The notes under the pieces are model-generated. The model saw nothing but the letters and a program-made list of their open reading frames with translations. It had not been told where the DNA came from and ran no database searches. From assembly GCA_037576215.1 (NCBI GenBank), contig JBANDB010000014.1, forward strand, positions 1,054,001-1,118,000: a DNA stretch of 64,000 nt. Direction: 5' to 3'. The translations under genes were made by a program, and so were the position numbers. Each line of letters begins with the position of its first letter. Position 1 is the stretch's first letter. The DNA is from Armillaria gallica. Its lineage: Eukaryota > Basidiomycota > Agaricomycetes > Agaricales > Physalacriaceae. Of this stretch, positions 22,546 to 37,392 are shown one piece after another.

Positions 22546-22622
22546 GGTAGTAAGTGGTTGAGAGTAGTTACTAAGCTTAGACATACATTGCAATTTAACT
22601 ATACATCCTGGTAAATCCTGTT

Positions 22623-25600
22623 CTATGCCCGTCCCGCCTGTAGTAATTCTCTCAAATTACTCGATAATTCCGGAAGCTGCACTTCATTCGATCCGCGATT
22701 CCGAAGACCCGTTTGACTCGGGGAGGAATATGCCTCTTCTGCCTGCCTTCGGTCTATATCTGCCATGAGCTGGGCAAAAGATAGGAACAGCACTTCAGCT
22801 TGTGCCAGTGTCGTGTCCAGTTCGATCGTCATGCTCAGTTCGTTGCAGTACTGCAAACGCAATTCAGTAAAATAAGATCTTGACTGATAGTTTAGTTACC
22901 TTGAGGATTTCATCAAACTAGCAGAAGAAATGTCAGCCACGACGATAAGACATTTGAGGAAATCACACACCTCTACCAGATAGCGCAAAATCATGTCCCG
23001 GTGAGACTCCAAGACAGCCAAGGCTACGAACAAAACAAAGTCATTGCTATAATAGTCCGTCCACAAGACTTCCCACAAGCGCAAAACGTCATCAAAGGGA
23101 AACTCCCTCTTGAACGCAATGAGAACCCATCTAGGTAAAAACGGCATGAGCCATAATCTCGACACGCATAAACAGTTTCCCGTACCGAAAACAGAAGAAC
23201 AGATTCAACCCGTCTGTTTTTTCTGAAACGACTTGTCAATTCTGCGCTAGAACCTAACCCGACTAAACGTACCGAGATGACGATAAAGTTCTGGATCCAT
23301 CATGCCAATGAGTTGTTGTAAAGTCAAGAGCTGCTTCTTCATGCCGCTTTGATCGCGAAGGAAGTTCTGCTTCTAAAATTCCCATGAGACTTAGACTGAT
23401 TGAGAAAAAAAATGTCGTTACCATCCGCTGCATGAATTCAACAAAGCACCAGAATGTCAATTCTTCATCAGCATCCATCACTACATATACCGGCGCACAA
23501 AGGTCCGACATCCCTTGCACGTACCCTATAAAGATGAGCATGATGGTCCCTTTCCGTAATGAAAAACTAAACACACCGAGTTCCTTTTCATAAAAATTGT
23601 ACGTAAGGAGGATGGCGGCCAGCCGGTCTATATGTTCATTGCTGGGTGATTGCGCCCCAATGTCGTTCATATTGGGTGAGATGGTGGAATACCGCTTGGC
23701 CCTCTCCTTCTCATCATCATCTTCACCCGGAGTTGGCGTAGACGACGATGTGGTCGGTGGTGTTGAGAACAAGGGCTGACTCCGGTCAGTACGTCGACAG
23801 TCCACGTCGATCCTATGGCGTTCCTGGATATGACTTTGAGCATTCGATGCTATAGGCATAAGGTCGGTAAAAGTCACCTCCAGAACGTCTGGTCTGTCGA
23901 ATACTTCCGGAACACCGCACCACTCGTCCCTGATGTTCTGATACTGCTTCCTGAAAAATGGGCATAAGAAAAATAACAGAACACTGCAGAAAGCTCACCT
24001 CTTCGCCTCCCAGTTCTTCGTTCGTTCTTCGGACGTCACATCCCAATCAAAACACCCAATAGGAAGGGCCATATTCGCTGTCTCAGCGTCCCACGAGCCG
24101 ATATACCTCGCCGAAATATTTCTCGTCTCATATGCTCGATACGAACAGTCGGCCGGCCATCCTCAGCAAACCACTGAGACCACATAAGCTCATTAACAGG
24201 ATGAGTAGGATTCCTTGACGTCTTGGGTGTCGGCAGATTCGACGTTGAATGGAGCAGCTCAAAAATACCCAACGAAGACGATTCTTCCGCCAAGTTGGAC
24301 GATGACGGTAGCGCATCGGCTTCACGCCGTCGAGCGCGCTCGCCTTCTTCTGCGACAATCCTCGCCCAACGCGCTAGATAGACCCTAGCACTCTCGAATT
24401 CGCCTACGCCCCCTTTCTCGACCCAGCTTCCCCATTCCCATTCTCCGTTCGCGTTTACAAGACTCTTGACAGGGTCGGGTAGATGGGGTACAATGGGCTT
24501 TGCAAGAGGATGCGATAGTATATTCTGCGCGGCATGGCGCGTAGCTCGGGTGATATTGGAGAAAGACTGAAGGAGGGCAACGCGGGCTTGGGAGGTTGAC
24601 TGCCCGTTTGTATTCGTGGCTGGGGGTGCCAGGGAACGGTGAAGAACAGAGGAACGGTTCGAGTAGGGATTCGTCGACAGTGGGCGCGGCCGCCGGTGAG
24701 CCGGGACGGGAGAATGAGAATTGGCATATGAAGACTGAGCGAGGATATCGTCTACAGCATCATCGTCGAATACCTGGGTTGAGTGTGCTTCAATGTCCGC
24801 TCGGGAAGGGTCGATGAGAAATAGTGAAGGTTGCAGGGTAGATCGCAAAACATGGGCGTATGAACGCAGCCGGGTCAGGAGGTCCTCGCCGCCCCATGAA
24901 TTGGGATTAGGTGACTTTAGTGCTACGGAAGGCGATGGTGCCGGCGGATAGGATGTGACGCTGTTTCGCTTCCGCTGCGGTTGCGGCACAGGCATGGTGA
25001 AAGAACGTGATTCATCGTCGTGAAAATACAAGGTAGGAAGGGTGTCCCCGTTGATGAGGTTGATCCCGACGGAGCCATCTAGATGAATTCAGGTTAACAT
25101 TGGAGAATTGAATTGAACCGACGACGCACGCCACGACGAGAAGGATGGCGGGTAGAGGACCAGAGAATATATTGAGGTCAAGGGGACGGAGAATGCATAG
25201 GATTCGGGTCGCTGTGTTGGGAGGTCGATGAGGACGACATCTACAGCCCATCAAGTCAAACCGAACACAGGTATACCAGTGGAGCTCACCGTCATCTTCG
25301 TCGTCAATGGGGGCCTTCTCCTCAATCTTGACGAACTTGTCCCACTCGTCGGCCCTTTCATGCAACAGCGTCTCCGGAATCCAGGCGAGAAGATATGTCG
25401 GGTTGACGGCCTCCTGCAGCAATTGAGCGTTAGTCGAGCTTGGTTGAGTTGCACGCACTCGTTTCACAAGGGCCACAAAGCCGGGAATGTTATCCCTGGC
25501 ATACGCCGTTGGGTTGACATAGACCTTGCTCTTTGAGTACACCAAGCGGTATCTATCCTCCTCCAGGGGCTGGGCTCCAGAAGATCCGAGAACAGAATCA

Positions 25601-25740
25601 GTGCGCTTGATCTCCACCATAGAATCGGACTGTTGCAATATAAGGCTTAGATGGCGCTGATGAAAACGGATGCGACGCACTGAGCTAGTAGAAAATGCAG
25701 AAATGGAGCTCTCAAGAGAGGAAGAAATGTCTTCGCCCAT
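22623..25740 (-). CDS. GYP7: GYP7-type Rab GTPase-activating protein (TBC domain)
   Basis: GYP7/TBC1D15 family proteins switch off Rab7-type GTPases and so control vacuolar and late endosomal traffic. The N-terminal regulatory region has DRYRLVYSKSKVYVNPTAYA and YLLAWIPETLL. A long Ser/Pro-rich linker follows (YANSHSPVPAHRRPRPLSTN). Then NELMWSQWFAEDGRPTVRIE and RGTLRQRIWPFLLGV open the TBC domain. The arginine finger IDVDCRR (IxxDxxR) and glutamine finger YVQGMSDLCAP are both present, so the enzyme should be active. VLIAFKREFPFDDVLRLWEV and NDFVLFVALAVL close the domain. About ten introns are needed, and the C-terminus (LSSNLRELLQAGRA) ends at 22623. Confidence 0.93.
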
Positions 25741-25937
25741 TGGGAGGGATGATGTACATCACTCAACTGCACAGCAGCGCAGCAACCAATTTGGGATACG
25801 TCATCGCCACCAACCACGTGGGTGGAAAGAAATTAATTAAACTCGAATTTATTTATAGGCTTATCACACTGGAAATGGTGTTATGTATGTGATTCGACAA
25901 GTAATCTCAAAGTACAGAAACAATGGTGAATCGAGAA

Positions 25938-26355
25938 TCACTTTTGGTAAGACCAGACGTTTTTAAGCACTACGGTGGGAAATGAGATCAAAACGTATAC
26001 GTTGAAAAAGCACGACTTACGGCCTGCCTGAGTCGCCAACCTATTCAAAGCATCATCGCTCTCTCCCTGCGACCGCACCTGTCCACACAGGGCGAACGTC
26101 GTGGACGTGCCCAAAGCGCGACCGTTAGCATCAACGTCGGCAATGTTAATTTGAACGGATGCATGATCCTTGGAGGTGATCAGACGGTCTAGCGATACAT
26201 GAGTCCACGCTCGAAAACCAAGGCCAGAAAAAGCGCACTGGTAGCCGCGCATTTGCGGGGAACGTAGAGATCAACGAGAGAACCCTGTTTACATGCATAA
26301 GTCAATACCAGAACATGCGAGAAATACCAGAAACCCTTACCTGGTCGTTTTCCAT
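25938..26355 (-). CDS. RPS21: 40S ribosomal protein S21 (eS21)
   Basis: eS21 is a small protein of the 40S subunit needed for 20S pre-rRNA processing. It is split over four exons: MENDQ, then [15 protein letters not shown], then [20 protein letters not shown] with [20 protein letters not shown], then LKNVWSYQK. All joins keep the canonical sequence and give a protein of about 87 residues, the family's usual length. Introns are 45-60 nt, all GT-AG. The start is at 26355, 118 bp from the ATG of the AlkB homologue on the other strand, so the two genes share a bidirectional promoter. Confidence 0.96.
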
Positions 26356-26473
26356 TTCGACTGTGAAAGATAATTACCGAGAGCGAAAAGGCGTTGGAGG
26401 AGGAGAGTGCGTGGGAAAAGGGCAGAACTGTACAGTTTAAGGTTCAGGAGCGGCCGGGAGATGCCGACCAGTG

Positions 26474-27921
26474 ATGCCTTCCCTTCACGATACCTCTAGC
26501 GCCGCCTACAAGAAGGCGCAGCGCCTGCACCAAAAGACAACGAAGAATAGAAACAATGCAGTTGACGCAGACTGGACACCGTTTAGGGCTGCCGAGAAGA
26601 TGTACAAGGCGCGGTTTCCGCCTCCCAGCCTCGTTAATGTCTTGGACCTTGCCACACTAGACGACGCGAGATCAGAGGAAATCGAGGCTGGGGTCTGGGT
26701 CGGACGCTCGGAAGCCGTAGAATTCAGAGAACTGAAAGGCGCGAGAAGGGCGTACGCGATACCATCGATACCTGGTCAGTGCACATCCAAAGCGCTGTCG
26801 AATGCTAACGCTTCTGCAGGTCTTGTCGTTCTTCCCTCTTTTCTGTCACACAAGGAGCAGCAAGATCTCATTCGCTGGTCGCTATCCAGCCAGGCGCGAC
26901 ATCCCAATCCGACAAACCTCGACACTCACTATTTTCTTCCGGAAGAGGGTCTTTGGAATGCAGACCAAGATCTGATAGTACAACCACGGCCCGCGGACCC
27001 TTCGTCTGAGAGCACCGGGCCCCGACAGCTAGTAAACAACACCCCAGCAAGCCCCGACAACTTCAAGACCATGGTGGAAACGCCCAAACCTCCCCGACTC
27101 CATCAACGACTGCCCAGCCGCTGCCCTGTTCCCATCTCCTGCGCAAACTGCGGTGGGCAAACATCGGATGGTTCTACCACTGGGGAACCAAGCAATATGA
27201 CTTTGCAAAGGGTAAGGCCCGTGTTGACGATGTTTTGAGCAATGTTTGTAAAGAGGCTGTACGAATAATTGACTGGGACGAAATATATAATGCTTCGGAT
27301 GAGATGGAGTGGGGTGATGAGTATCTTTCTTGGAAGTCGTGGAACGAGAGTTATGGTGTGTGATTGAGTTGTGAATTTGTTCGATGGTACTTATGTCCAG
27401 CAGAACCGGACGCTGGTATCGTGAATTTCTACCAGACAAAAGTGGGTGTCTACTTTTCAGTCAAGGCCTTGGCTGACTTCCTCCAGGACACTCTGATGGC
27501 GCACGTTGACCGCTCCGAAGTATGCGCCACCGCCCCGCTCGTATCCATATCGTACGTACGCGTCCTGCATTCCGACTTGCGTCTAATGGCCCACAGTCTC
27601 GGCAACGCAGCTGTCTTTCTGATTGGAGGACTCACACGGGACACTGAACCTGTCCCGATTCTTCTTCGGTCTGGAGACGTCGTGATCATGTCTGGTCCTG
27701 CCTGTCGAAGGGCATACCACGGTAAACCTTGGACTTGTCCAGCACGAAGAGGGTACTGACCACCGACAGGCGTCCCGCGTATACTAGATGACACGCTCCC
27801 GCCGCATCTCTCTGAATGTATGGATTCGGACTGGGCACGGTATGGTAGCTACATGAGTACGACGAGGATCAACATAAACGTGCGACAGGTGTTTCCTCGA
27901 GATTTTGTTCCCGCGATATAG
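26474..27921 (+). CDS. ALKBH1: AlkB homologue 1-type 2OG-Fe(II) dioxygenase, with a frame break
   Basis: ALKBH1 proteins oxidatively demethylate nucleic acids (tRNA, DNA) in nucleus or mitochondria. The protein begins MPSLHDTSSAAYKKAQRLHQ. Family blocks are GLVVLPSFLSHKEQQDLIRW, WANIGWFYHWGTKQYDFAKG, EPDAGIVNFYQTK, DTLMAHVDRSE (metal HxD), FLIGGLTRDTEPVPILLRSG, RRAYHGVPRI (metal His) and RININVRQVFP (2-oxoglutarate Arg). Between LVNNTPASPDNFKTM and RWANIGW the frame slips by one at 27092-27095, a run of four C; a fifth C would join them as PKPPPTPST. Active-site residues are otherwise complete. Introns are GT-AG. Confidence 0.92.
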
Positions 27922-27994
27922 AATTACCGTAATTAGTAATTGAAAATAGAAATGGAATTATCACATGCAAATTGTACCTCTGGTTGAAGCAGCG

Positions 27995-28759
27995 ATGGGG
28001 TTACGGGCGAGCATCGTTGTCTGTGTGACTAGTTTCCTTCTCGGTGCGTACACTCCATCCCTCTCAGTACCCAGCGCCAACCCCCGTCCAGGCCAGCTGT
28101 TCACGCACTGGATCGCCGACGCCCTGACCCTCTGGAAATCCCCCGTCACCGACGAAAACCTATGGATCGCCGCAGCCTACTACTCCATCCTCACAAAGGC
28201 GCCCGTTGAGATGTACTACGCCATGGCCCTCACCGTCCTCACCGGCGCAGTCACCATCCTCCTCAGCCTCAGAGACGGCGAGGCCGGAAATCTCATGTTT
28301 GACGGCGGCAGTATATGTGAGCCCCAGCACATTTAAGCTCGCGTTGCCCTTCTGACAATGGCTTGCAGTTTTGTTTGGCACCACAGTAGCCATGTATCTG
28401 TACTCTGTGATACCAGGTTGGCGTGGCACTATTTTTGTAACTTGCATACTAAACCCTTCCTAGTCGTATACTCCGACTTCACCTCTCTCCCGCCCCATAA
28501 ACTCACAGACGCCATCCCTGTCATCCTACGGAGCGCCACTCTCGACCTGGCGTCGAGCAACCTCATTTGCAGCGTCGCCCTCACCGGCGTCCTCGCCCTC
28601 CAAGCAGGCAGGTTCTGGGCAGAGACATATGATGTCGACACAGAGGTCGCCGCAGAAAGCGACACAGAGGGCCCCCAAAACGCCCGTCCCAGTTCCCAAC
28701 TAACGAACCATCGTCTCTTTAAAAATTTTATGGCACGACTTTTGAATGTATTATTCTAG
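27995..28759 (+). CDS. SHR3: ER membrane chaperone SHR3 for amino acid permeases
   Basis: SHR3 is a four-helix ER membrane protein that prevents aggregation of newly made amino acid permeases and loads them into COPII vesicles. The sequence reads MGLRASIVVCVTSFLLGA (first helix), then FTHWIADALTLWKSPVTDEN, AAYYSILTKAPVEMYYAMAL, TGAVTILLSLRDGEAGNLMF, LFGTTVAMYLYSVIP and YSDFTSLPPHKLTDAIPVIL, then ASSNLICSVALTGVLALQAG and an acidic tail. The start at 27995 gives the canonical N-terminus; an in-frame ATG at 27965 is unlikely. Two introns near 28317 and 28413 fit. About 20 residues after the first helix look intronic (multiple of three, no stop), so a third intron is possible. Confidence 0.92.
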
Positions 28760-28882
28760 TGCCTTCATTACTATTATCTAGAGCTGGATGTTGGCACCTC
28801 ATTTCTTCTCACTAGTCGCATTATAGGATACTACCCCAGTATTACTTGAATACATAAGTATAACCACTCTAAACTCCAACGT

Positions 28883-30966
<2,084 letters not shown>

Positions 30967-31005
30967 ATGCAACGACGAACCAGTGGACGTCGTCAGGTTA
31001 ACATG

Positions 31006-31013
31006 TATATAAG
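31006..31013 (+). promoter_or_regulatory. TATA-like element between MDM38 and the RsfS-domain gene
   Basis: TATATAAG lies 88-95 bp before the ATG at 31101, within the 134-bp space between two divergent start codons. It fits the plus-strand gene best, but the two genes share this promoter region. Confidence 0.45.
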
Positions 31014-31100
31014 CGGCTCTCAATTTTTCGTATGACGTCGTCTCTCGGCGTACCCCAGGTATCAAAAATAATCAATAAATAACTCTTTCCTTCTCTACCC

Positions 31101-31788
31101 ATGCAAACTCTTCGTCGACTCACACCGCGTCGTTCGCGCCAATTTCGATATTTCACCGAGTCGTCGAGGGTTCCGTGGTTCGTTAACCAAGAGGCACCTG
31201 TCCCGAAGCCACAGGTGTCGGGTTCTGCTCCGCCAATCCCGTCGGATGTGCCGGAGCCCGTGAGAGAGCTCTATTCGAAGCTTGCGCCTCTGCCTCATCT
31301 TGATACGTCGTTTTTGACCGTGGAGAGACCCAGGTTACCCAGTCCGGGCCCGCCTCTTCCTTACCGGTTACCCCAGGGACGGAGACGGCGCGGGGGAACA
31401 AATGCTGGCGAGTCTCTGTATGATATGCCTTATGGGCTTTGGAATTGGGTCGTCATTGCTCAGGTGAGTGGTTGTGGAGTCAATACTCGATAGTGCGTTG
31501 ACCAGAGGGCCAGGTGAAAGAGGGAACAGAGAACAGAGGAGCAATCGAATCAGTAGTTCGTGTCGTAAGAAAAACAGTGAGTACTTCGTAACTGCATAGC
31601 TTGTTCTGTAAACCAATTTTTTCCAGCTGCTTGAGGTGAAACCTCCACTGCCCATACCGCCAAATCTCAAGGGAAAAATGCTGAACGAATGGGCCATGAT
31701 TGACGCTGGCGACTTTGCTGTTCACGTACTCAGCCGGGCCGTTCGAGAGAGATACTTTTTGAACGCGGATAAACCATATTACCACTAA
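31101..31788 (+). CDS. Mitochondrial RsfS/Iojap-domain protein (ATP25-like)
   Basis: RsfS (YbeB/Iojap) proteins bind uL14 of the large ribosomal subunit and prevent subunit joining; in fungi this domain occurs at the front of ATP25 or alone. The N-terminus MQTLRRLTPRRSRQFRYFTE is a typical Arg-rich mitochondrial presequence. A Pro-rich linker follows. The domain region reads ESLYDMPYGLWNWVVIAQ, then, after an intron, ENRGAIESVVRVVRKT, and, after a second, LLEVKPPLPIPPNLKGKM and EWAMIDAGDFAVHVLSRAVR. The gene ends soon after, so only the RsfS-type half of ATP25 is present. It is divergent from MDM38. Confidence 0.75.
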
Positions 31789-31905
31789 TTAATTTTTTTT
31801 ATTGTCGCCTGACTGTTGGAGGCGTCATAGATGCGTCAGCCCGGGCGTCATGTTCCACTGGGATCCTATATAGAGGGCTCCGCGAGACATTCGGACCCAG
31901 CTGCA

Positions 31906-32331
31906 ATGTCCTTGAACGACACTTCTTTAGGCGCTATGGGCGCCGATATGCATCCTGGGGTTGCAAACCCGACTGCATCGTCGAACAATGCTAATCCAAT
32001 GGACACCAATTTTGTATTGTTTCTTCCCCCGTTTATTGGCTGACTATGGCTCATGGGGCGGCTAGGTCTCTGATCCTACCAGCAAGGCGCACGGTGCTGG
32101 TGCTGGTGCTCACTTCAAAGGCGACCGACTTGCTGCCCAGGCAATGAGGCAGGCAGCCGGCGTCATTGAAGCGCGCCCAGGGATCATAGAGTCCACACAT
32201 ATTGCTCCTCTGAATGACGATCCCAACAGAAATGGTGCATTTTGAAGCGTTTTACAGACATCCTGTACGCTCACAAGTTGACCTTAGATGACGCTTGGAA
32301 AAGCGTCGGTCGCACGGCGGAGAAGGCGTAA
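31906..32331 (+). CDS. Small conserved-looking protein of unknown function
   Basis: I do not recognise this protein. It starts MSLNDTSLGAMGADMHPGVA and is rich in Ala, Asn, Asp and Gly. An intron with donor GTATTG joins MDTNF to VSDPTSKAHGAGAGAHFKGD, then RLAAQAMRQAAGVIEARPGI and STHIAPLNDDPNRN. A second intron leads to DDAWKSVGRTAEKA and the stop TAA 32329-32331. Both joins keep an open frame and give a protein of about 105 residues with no membrane segment, signal peptide or coiled coil. An in-frame ATG lies at 31831, but the shorter start looks more natural. Confidence 0.6.
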
Positions 32332-32436
32332 ATGCACACTGCACGCCCATGAGCAGGAATGAATTAAATATTTATTATGCAAATAAGAAAATAATGTACT
32401 TGTATCGCCAATATTCTATTTCTTTGTTTTCCCACC

Positions 32437-34475
32437 ATGTCGAGCAGAGCAGGCGGCCTGTACGGTGGCATCCAGTTTTCGTCTGGTGCTGCCGTGCCAG
32501 CTTCTGCGTCTCAGCCAGCCTCTACTCTCGAACTACCAGATAACGAACCAGCACCACAGCCGGTAGCCATACCGACACCACAAGCAACCCCTGCAGCTGC
32601 GCCAGAAGGCGCAAAATCCACAGCCGGTATTCCTCATCTACTACGCCCTTGACTGTTTAGAGCTTCTTATTGAAATGCTCCCCTTGTTCTTATGATAAAG
32701 GGTGGTCCGCTGCCCTTGCATTCGCGCCTGTACGACGAAATCAGCAAAAATCGAAACCGGCGGCGCCCAGGCTCCCCGTTGGCGCGGCTCTCGCTTCTGC
32801 AACCGTCTCGTCTTCGGCGGTCATCTTTGCGCCCCCCGTTTTGGTCGAGCCGCCAAAGCCTTCGGAACCCGTACAAGAACCCGCCCCGACATGGGGCAAG
32901 AAAGTCAAGCCACCTTCGATGGTGCTCGAAGAGGATGTCAATGGGTTCAGAGCAGCCGGACAGAAGAAGAAGGGCGGGAAAGGCAAAGGCAGAAAGGTGC
33001 ATGGTTTGAGATGCACTTTCTTTTTTCGATCCTCACTATCATTCAGCATAAAAACCAGCCAGTCGTAGCTATCTGGGATCCGACGGAACCGTATGATCTT
33101 CTAAAGCCAAACGACTACAACGAGTTCAAAGTCTGGAGGCAGAAGGAAAAGATCGAGAGACGGGTACGTTTAGCTGAACAGCACCGCAAGCGGGGACGGA
33201 GCAGCGATTATACAGAAAGCGACGGTGGATCGTCCGAAGACGAGCGACCGCGTAAAACCGGTACGTTCACTTACGTAGCAAGCGAACTTGGTCCGATTGT
33301 TCAACAGGTCGATATGATGAACACTACGACCACTGGTCCAGAGGCGATGATGAGAAACATGGCATTGGTCGTCCCGCTCAACCAACGGTTACCGTCGACA
33401 AGAACACGACTGGCGACGAAGCATACCAGCGCCGGCTCGCCTTGTCGAGGCCTCAGCCCCCTCGAGCGCCTTCGCCACCTCAGGATGAAGACATTCCGGG
33501 TCCCACTGCTCCCGCGCCTCCTCCTGTGACTGAGACAGGCGACGAGGCGTATCTCCGACGTTTGGCAATGAGCAGTCGCTCGGCAGTACCAGCGCCAGCT
33601 CCAGCTCCAGTACCAGTACTGGCACCCCGTCCTCCTTCACCACCTGAACTTGCCTACAATCCTTTCGCCCCACCGTCTGTTCCACCGCCTCCTCCGGGAC
33701 CCCCGGCTGCAGCGCTCCAAGCTATTATAGACGAAAAAGTCAAAGCCGCGGCGGCAATTGCTGCACGTTTAGGTGCCTTGGCTAGTGCTACACCGACAAC
33801 GCCTTCACCTCCTGAAGACTCGGCAGGGTCATCAAAGCGGCAAGCCGTGTTTAATCTTTCACATGGATATGAATCTTACTGAATGAATTGGACTTCTAGA
33901 CCCGACCCGCACGGGTTCGCTGCACGACTAATGGCGAAGTGGGGTCACAAGGAGGGACAAGGTTTGGGTGCAGACGGCTCTGGAATCGTGAATGCATTGG
34001 CTGTGAAGCAGATGAAAAATAAAGGTGTAAAGGGCGTTGCCGCGGGGACCAATCGGGGCCGGATTATCAACGACAATGAAGATGCCAAAACGAGAGAGGA
34101 TAGGGAACGGTTTGGGACACCGAGCAGGGTGATGGTTCTCACGAATATGGTTGGTCCTGAGGATGTTGATGACGGCGATCTAAGAGAAGAAATCGGTGAG
34201 TCTCTCTCTGCGGAGTGTGATCATGGCTAATAAATGCAGGCGACGAATGTTCCAAAAACGGAACAGTTGAAAGAGTGGTGGTCCATCTCGTGAACCCTTC
34301 TCCTTCTAATTCAGCAGATGCAGTGCGCATTTTCGTCTTATTTGCTGGTCCTGCAGGAGCATGGAAGACTGTACGCGAGATGGACGGACGGTATTTTGGT
34401 GGCCGATCCGTCCGTGCTCGATACTTTCCTGAGGCACTGTTCAACCGACTCGATCTCGATGGACCTTTGACATAG
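32437..34475 (+). CDS. Splicing factor 45-like protein (G-patch and RRM/UHM)
   Basis: SPF45/RBM17 proteins act in 3' splice-site choice through a UHM-type RRM that binds ULM motifs. The N-terminus [20 protein letters not shown] is followed by [20 protein letters not shown], the conserved SPF45 motif, then [20 protein letters not shown] and [15 protein letters not shown] Pro-rich stretch holds repeats of PAPAPAPVP type. The G-patch reads [20 protein letters not shown]. The C-terminal RRM reads [20 protein letters not shown], then [20 protein letters not shown] and [20 protein letters not shown]. Six or so introns keep frame. In a genome this rich in short introns it belongs to the constitutive machinery. 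Confidence 0.9.
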
Positions 34476-34601
34476 TTTCTGAACTGATCTATCTTGTTTT
34501 TGTTTTACGACTTTTATTGCTTTCAATGTCAATAAAATATATCCGAAAGGCAGTCATGCAGTTGCAGAGTTAACACGTCACAGCAAAAGTAAAAATAGTT
34601 C

Positions 34602-37142
<2,541 letters not shown>

Positions 37143-37392
37143 GGTGGGCGGTGAGGACGAGGAAAAGGGGAACGCCCGGACCAGATGGACGTAGGTTGGA
37201 GAATGTCTGCTCCGATCGTGACGAGCTCTCCCGACCAAGACCTCAACCAATCACATCCCCGTGATTTCTTTCGGCTTTCGGCTTTACTAACTCCCAAGCG
37301 ACCGCATGAGACAATATTACATGTAAGTCTACAAAGTTCTAAAATACCCTACACTATTGCTACCCTTTCATCCAAAATAACATGTGCTTTCG

